NCBI GenBank assembly: GCA_003194525.1
Contig: NBIV01000009.1
Location: 124,001 to 188,000 of the forward strand
Direction: 5' to 3'
Origin: Gracilariopsis chorda
Taxonomy: Eukaryota; Rhodophyta; Florideophyceae; Gracilariales; Gracilariaceae
Length of the DNA stretch: 64,000 bases
Positions within the stretch are counted from its first letter, which is position 1; every line of letters begins with the position of its first letter. A program made the position numbers and the translations under genes. The notes under the pieces are model-generated. The model did no database searches and was not told the DNA's origin. It worked only from the letters and a program-made list of their open reading frames with translations. This document shows, piece by piece, positions 63,158-64,000 of the stretch.

Positions 63158-64000
63158 CTAGTGAGGAGATATGTCCATCACTTCGATGGGTGGTACGCTC
63201 CCTGTCACATCCATGACAGAATTCTTTTCGTCACCATCGTATTCCCCATCTTGACGGTTCTCTAGTTTGAGTACCAAGGAAACAAGAGCTCTCCCGAAGC
63301 TCTGTACAAGGGTTCTGGAAGTATCGATAAGTATGAAGGGGATGTTCAAATCCGAAGGGTTACCTTTCTTCAAAGATTCTTTCACTGCTATAGCCCTCCT
63401 CACATATTCGGATTCATGAAGTTCTCCACGCCTATCATTGTGGGTAATTTACCCACGTATCTCCCATTTAAGGTTCTTTGAGAGAAGCTTTGCGATGAAT
63501 GCTGCCTTACAGGACGTGCCCTTTGGATACTTTTTGTATCGTAGACAACGAATACGAGCATTGGGCTTATGCTTCCTATGAATCGTATTGGGGCTACAGA
63601 AATTTATTCTGTACGCGTACCCGTCTCTTCCCATATCCATAATTTAGGACGGGAGATCCTCGACCTCCGCATGTTCCGGAGGTACTGTTTCATCTCCATC
63701 CCCCTCCTTCCATTCCCTGTAATCTGAGAATCGGGACTTCTCCCTAAGGTGTTTCAGGGGACTTACAGCCCTTGAAGCGTCTTCGTTACGCAGAGCCCTC
63801 ACCCCAAGCAGAAGACTTTCCTTATGGAGATTCTCAAGTTACAGCTCTTACACCTAGGTAAATATCCTCAGGAACAGAAATCTCAATTACACCGTTTTGA
63901 GTATCGTCACATTCAACACGGTGTTTGCTTCTCAAACATATACCACGGCCCGGGTTGCTTTTCACGTCAATAGGCAGTTTCGTATCATATTGCACCCTTT
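63158..64000 (-). pseudogene. Second transposase-like remnant with zinc-finger segment, runs off right edge
   Basis: On the minus strand, coding-like segments continue from the window edge. The first holds SVPEDIYLGVRAV, then a shift, then a charged segment ending in a stop near 63641, and then a segment with INFCSPNTIHRK and RCLRYKKYPKGTSCKAAF. After another stop (63449) comes ITHNDRRGELHESEYVRRAI. The spacing C....K..KGTSC.A followed by W.I and H.N resembles the FAR1/WRKY-GCM1 type finger at the N-terminus of MULE transposases. It may be the beginning of a second, related element. Confidence 0.5.

Overview
This is nuclear DNA of a photosynthetic eukaryote. The best fit is a red alga of the florideophyte type (Chondrus-like). 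That is an inference from four things: long protein genes with few or no introns, several proteins with apparent plastid transit peptides, two Golgi-type sulfotransferase paralogues of the kind expected in makers of sulfated galactans, and gene islands separated by repeat-rich stretches. No rRNA, tRNA, CRISPR or bacterial operon was seen.

Layout. 1-1254: 3'-truncated unknown gene running off the left edge (- strand). 1255-6705: no supportable gene. 6706-11731: compact island with an OPA-family transporter (+), an Ala/Leu/His-rich unknown protein (-), a membrane-anchored rubredoxin protein (+) and a small zinc-ribbon protein (+). 12730-16452: SF3B1 (-). 17138-17488: a small two-exon gene resembling the cytochrome oxidase assembly factor PET100 (+). 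18291-19718: kinetochore protein NUF2 (-). 20993-22375: EamA transporter (-), divergent from a two-exon lumenal TPR protein (+, 23285-24405). 25796-26914: sulfotransferase 1 (+). 27755-30667: TTC27/Emw1 (+), convergent with the RES-complex RRM protein RBMX2/Ist3 (-). 34241-35437: UBA4/MOCS3 (+). 36258-40644: a Snf2/Brahma-type remodeller (-), split by a one-base shift in a homopolymer. 41181-41966: SND3/PHO88 (+). 42529-43914: disordered unknown protein (-). 44886-46022: sulfotransferase 2 (-).

From about 46.7 kb to the right edge the window is a graveyard of mobile elements. It holds a pair of about 740-bp inverted arms around a broken Cys-rich membrane-protein gene, and a copia LTR retrotransposon with two 212-bp LTRs and a TTGCT target duplication. 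Next come a roughly 3-kb DNA transposon with 41-bp terminal inverted repeats, then Mutator-like transposase remnants with a SWIM zinc finger. The coding parts found there are broken by stops or frameshifts.

The genes are ordinary eukaryotic housekeeping: splicing (SF3B1, RBMX2), chromosome segregation (NUF2), chromatin remodelling, tRNA thiolation and urmylation (UBA4), ER targeting (SND3), plastid transport and electron transfer, and polysaccharide sulfation. They do not form one pathway. I found no convincing new system. The points most worth checking are the SNF2 frameshift, the two spliced genes that single-frame reading misses, the sulfotransferase pair with its promoter motifs, the rubredoxin fusion and the inverted-arm element.
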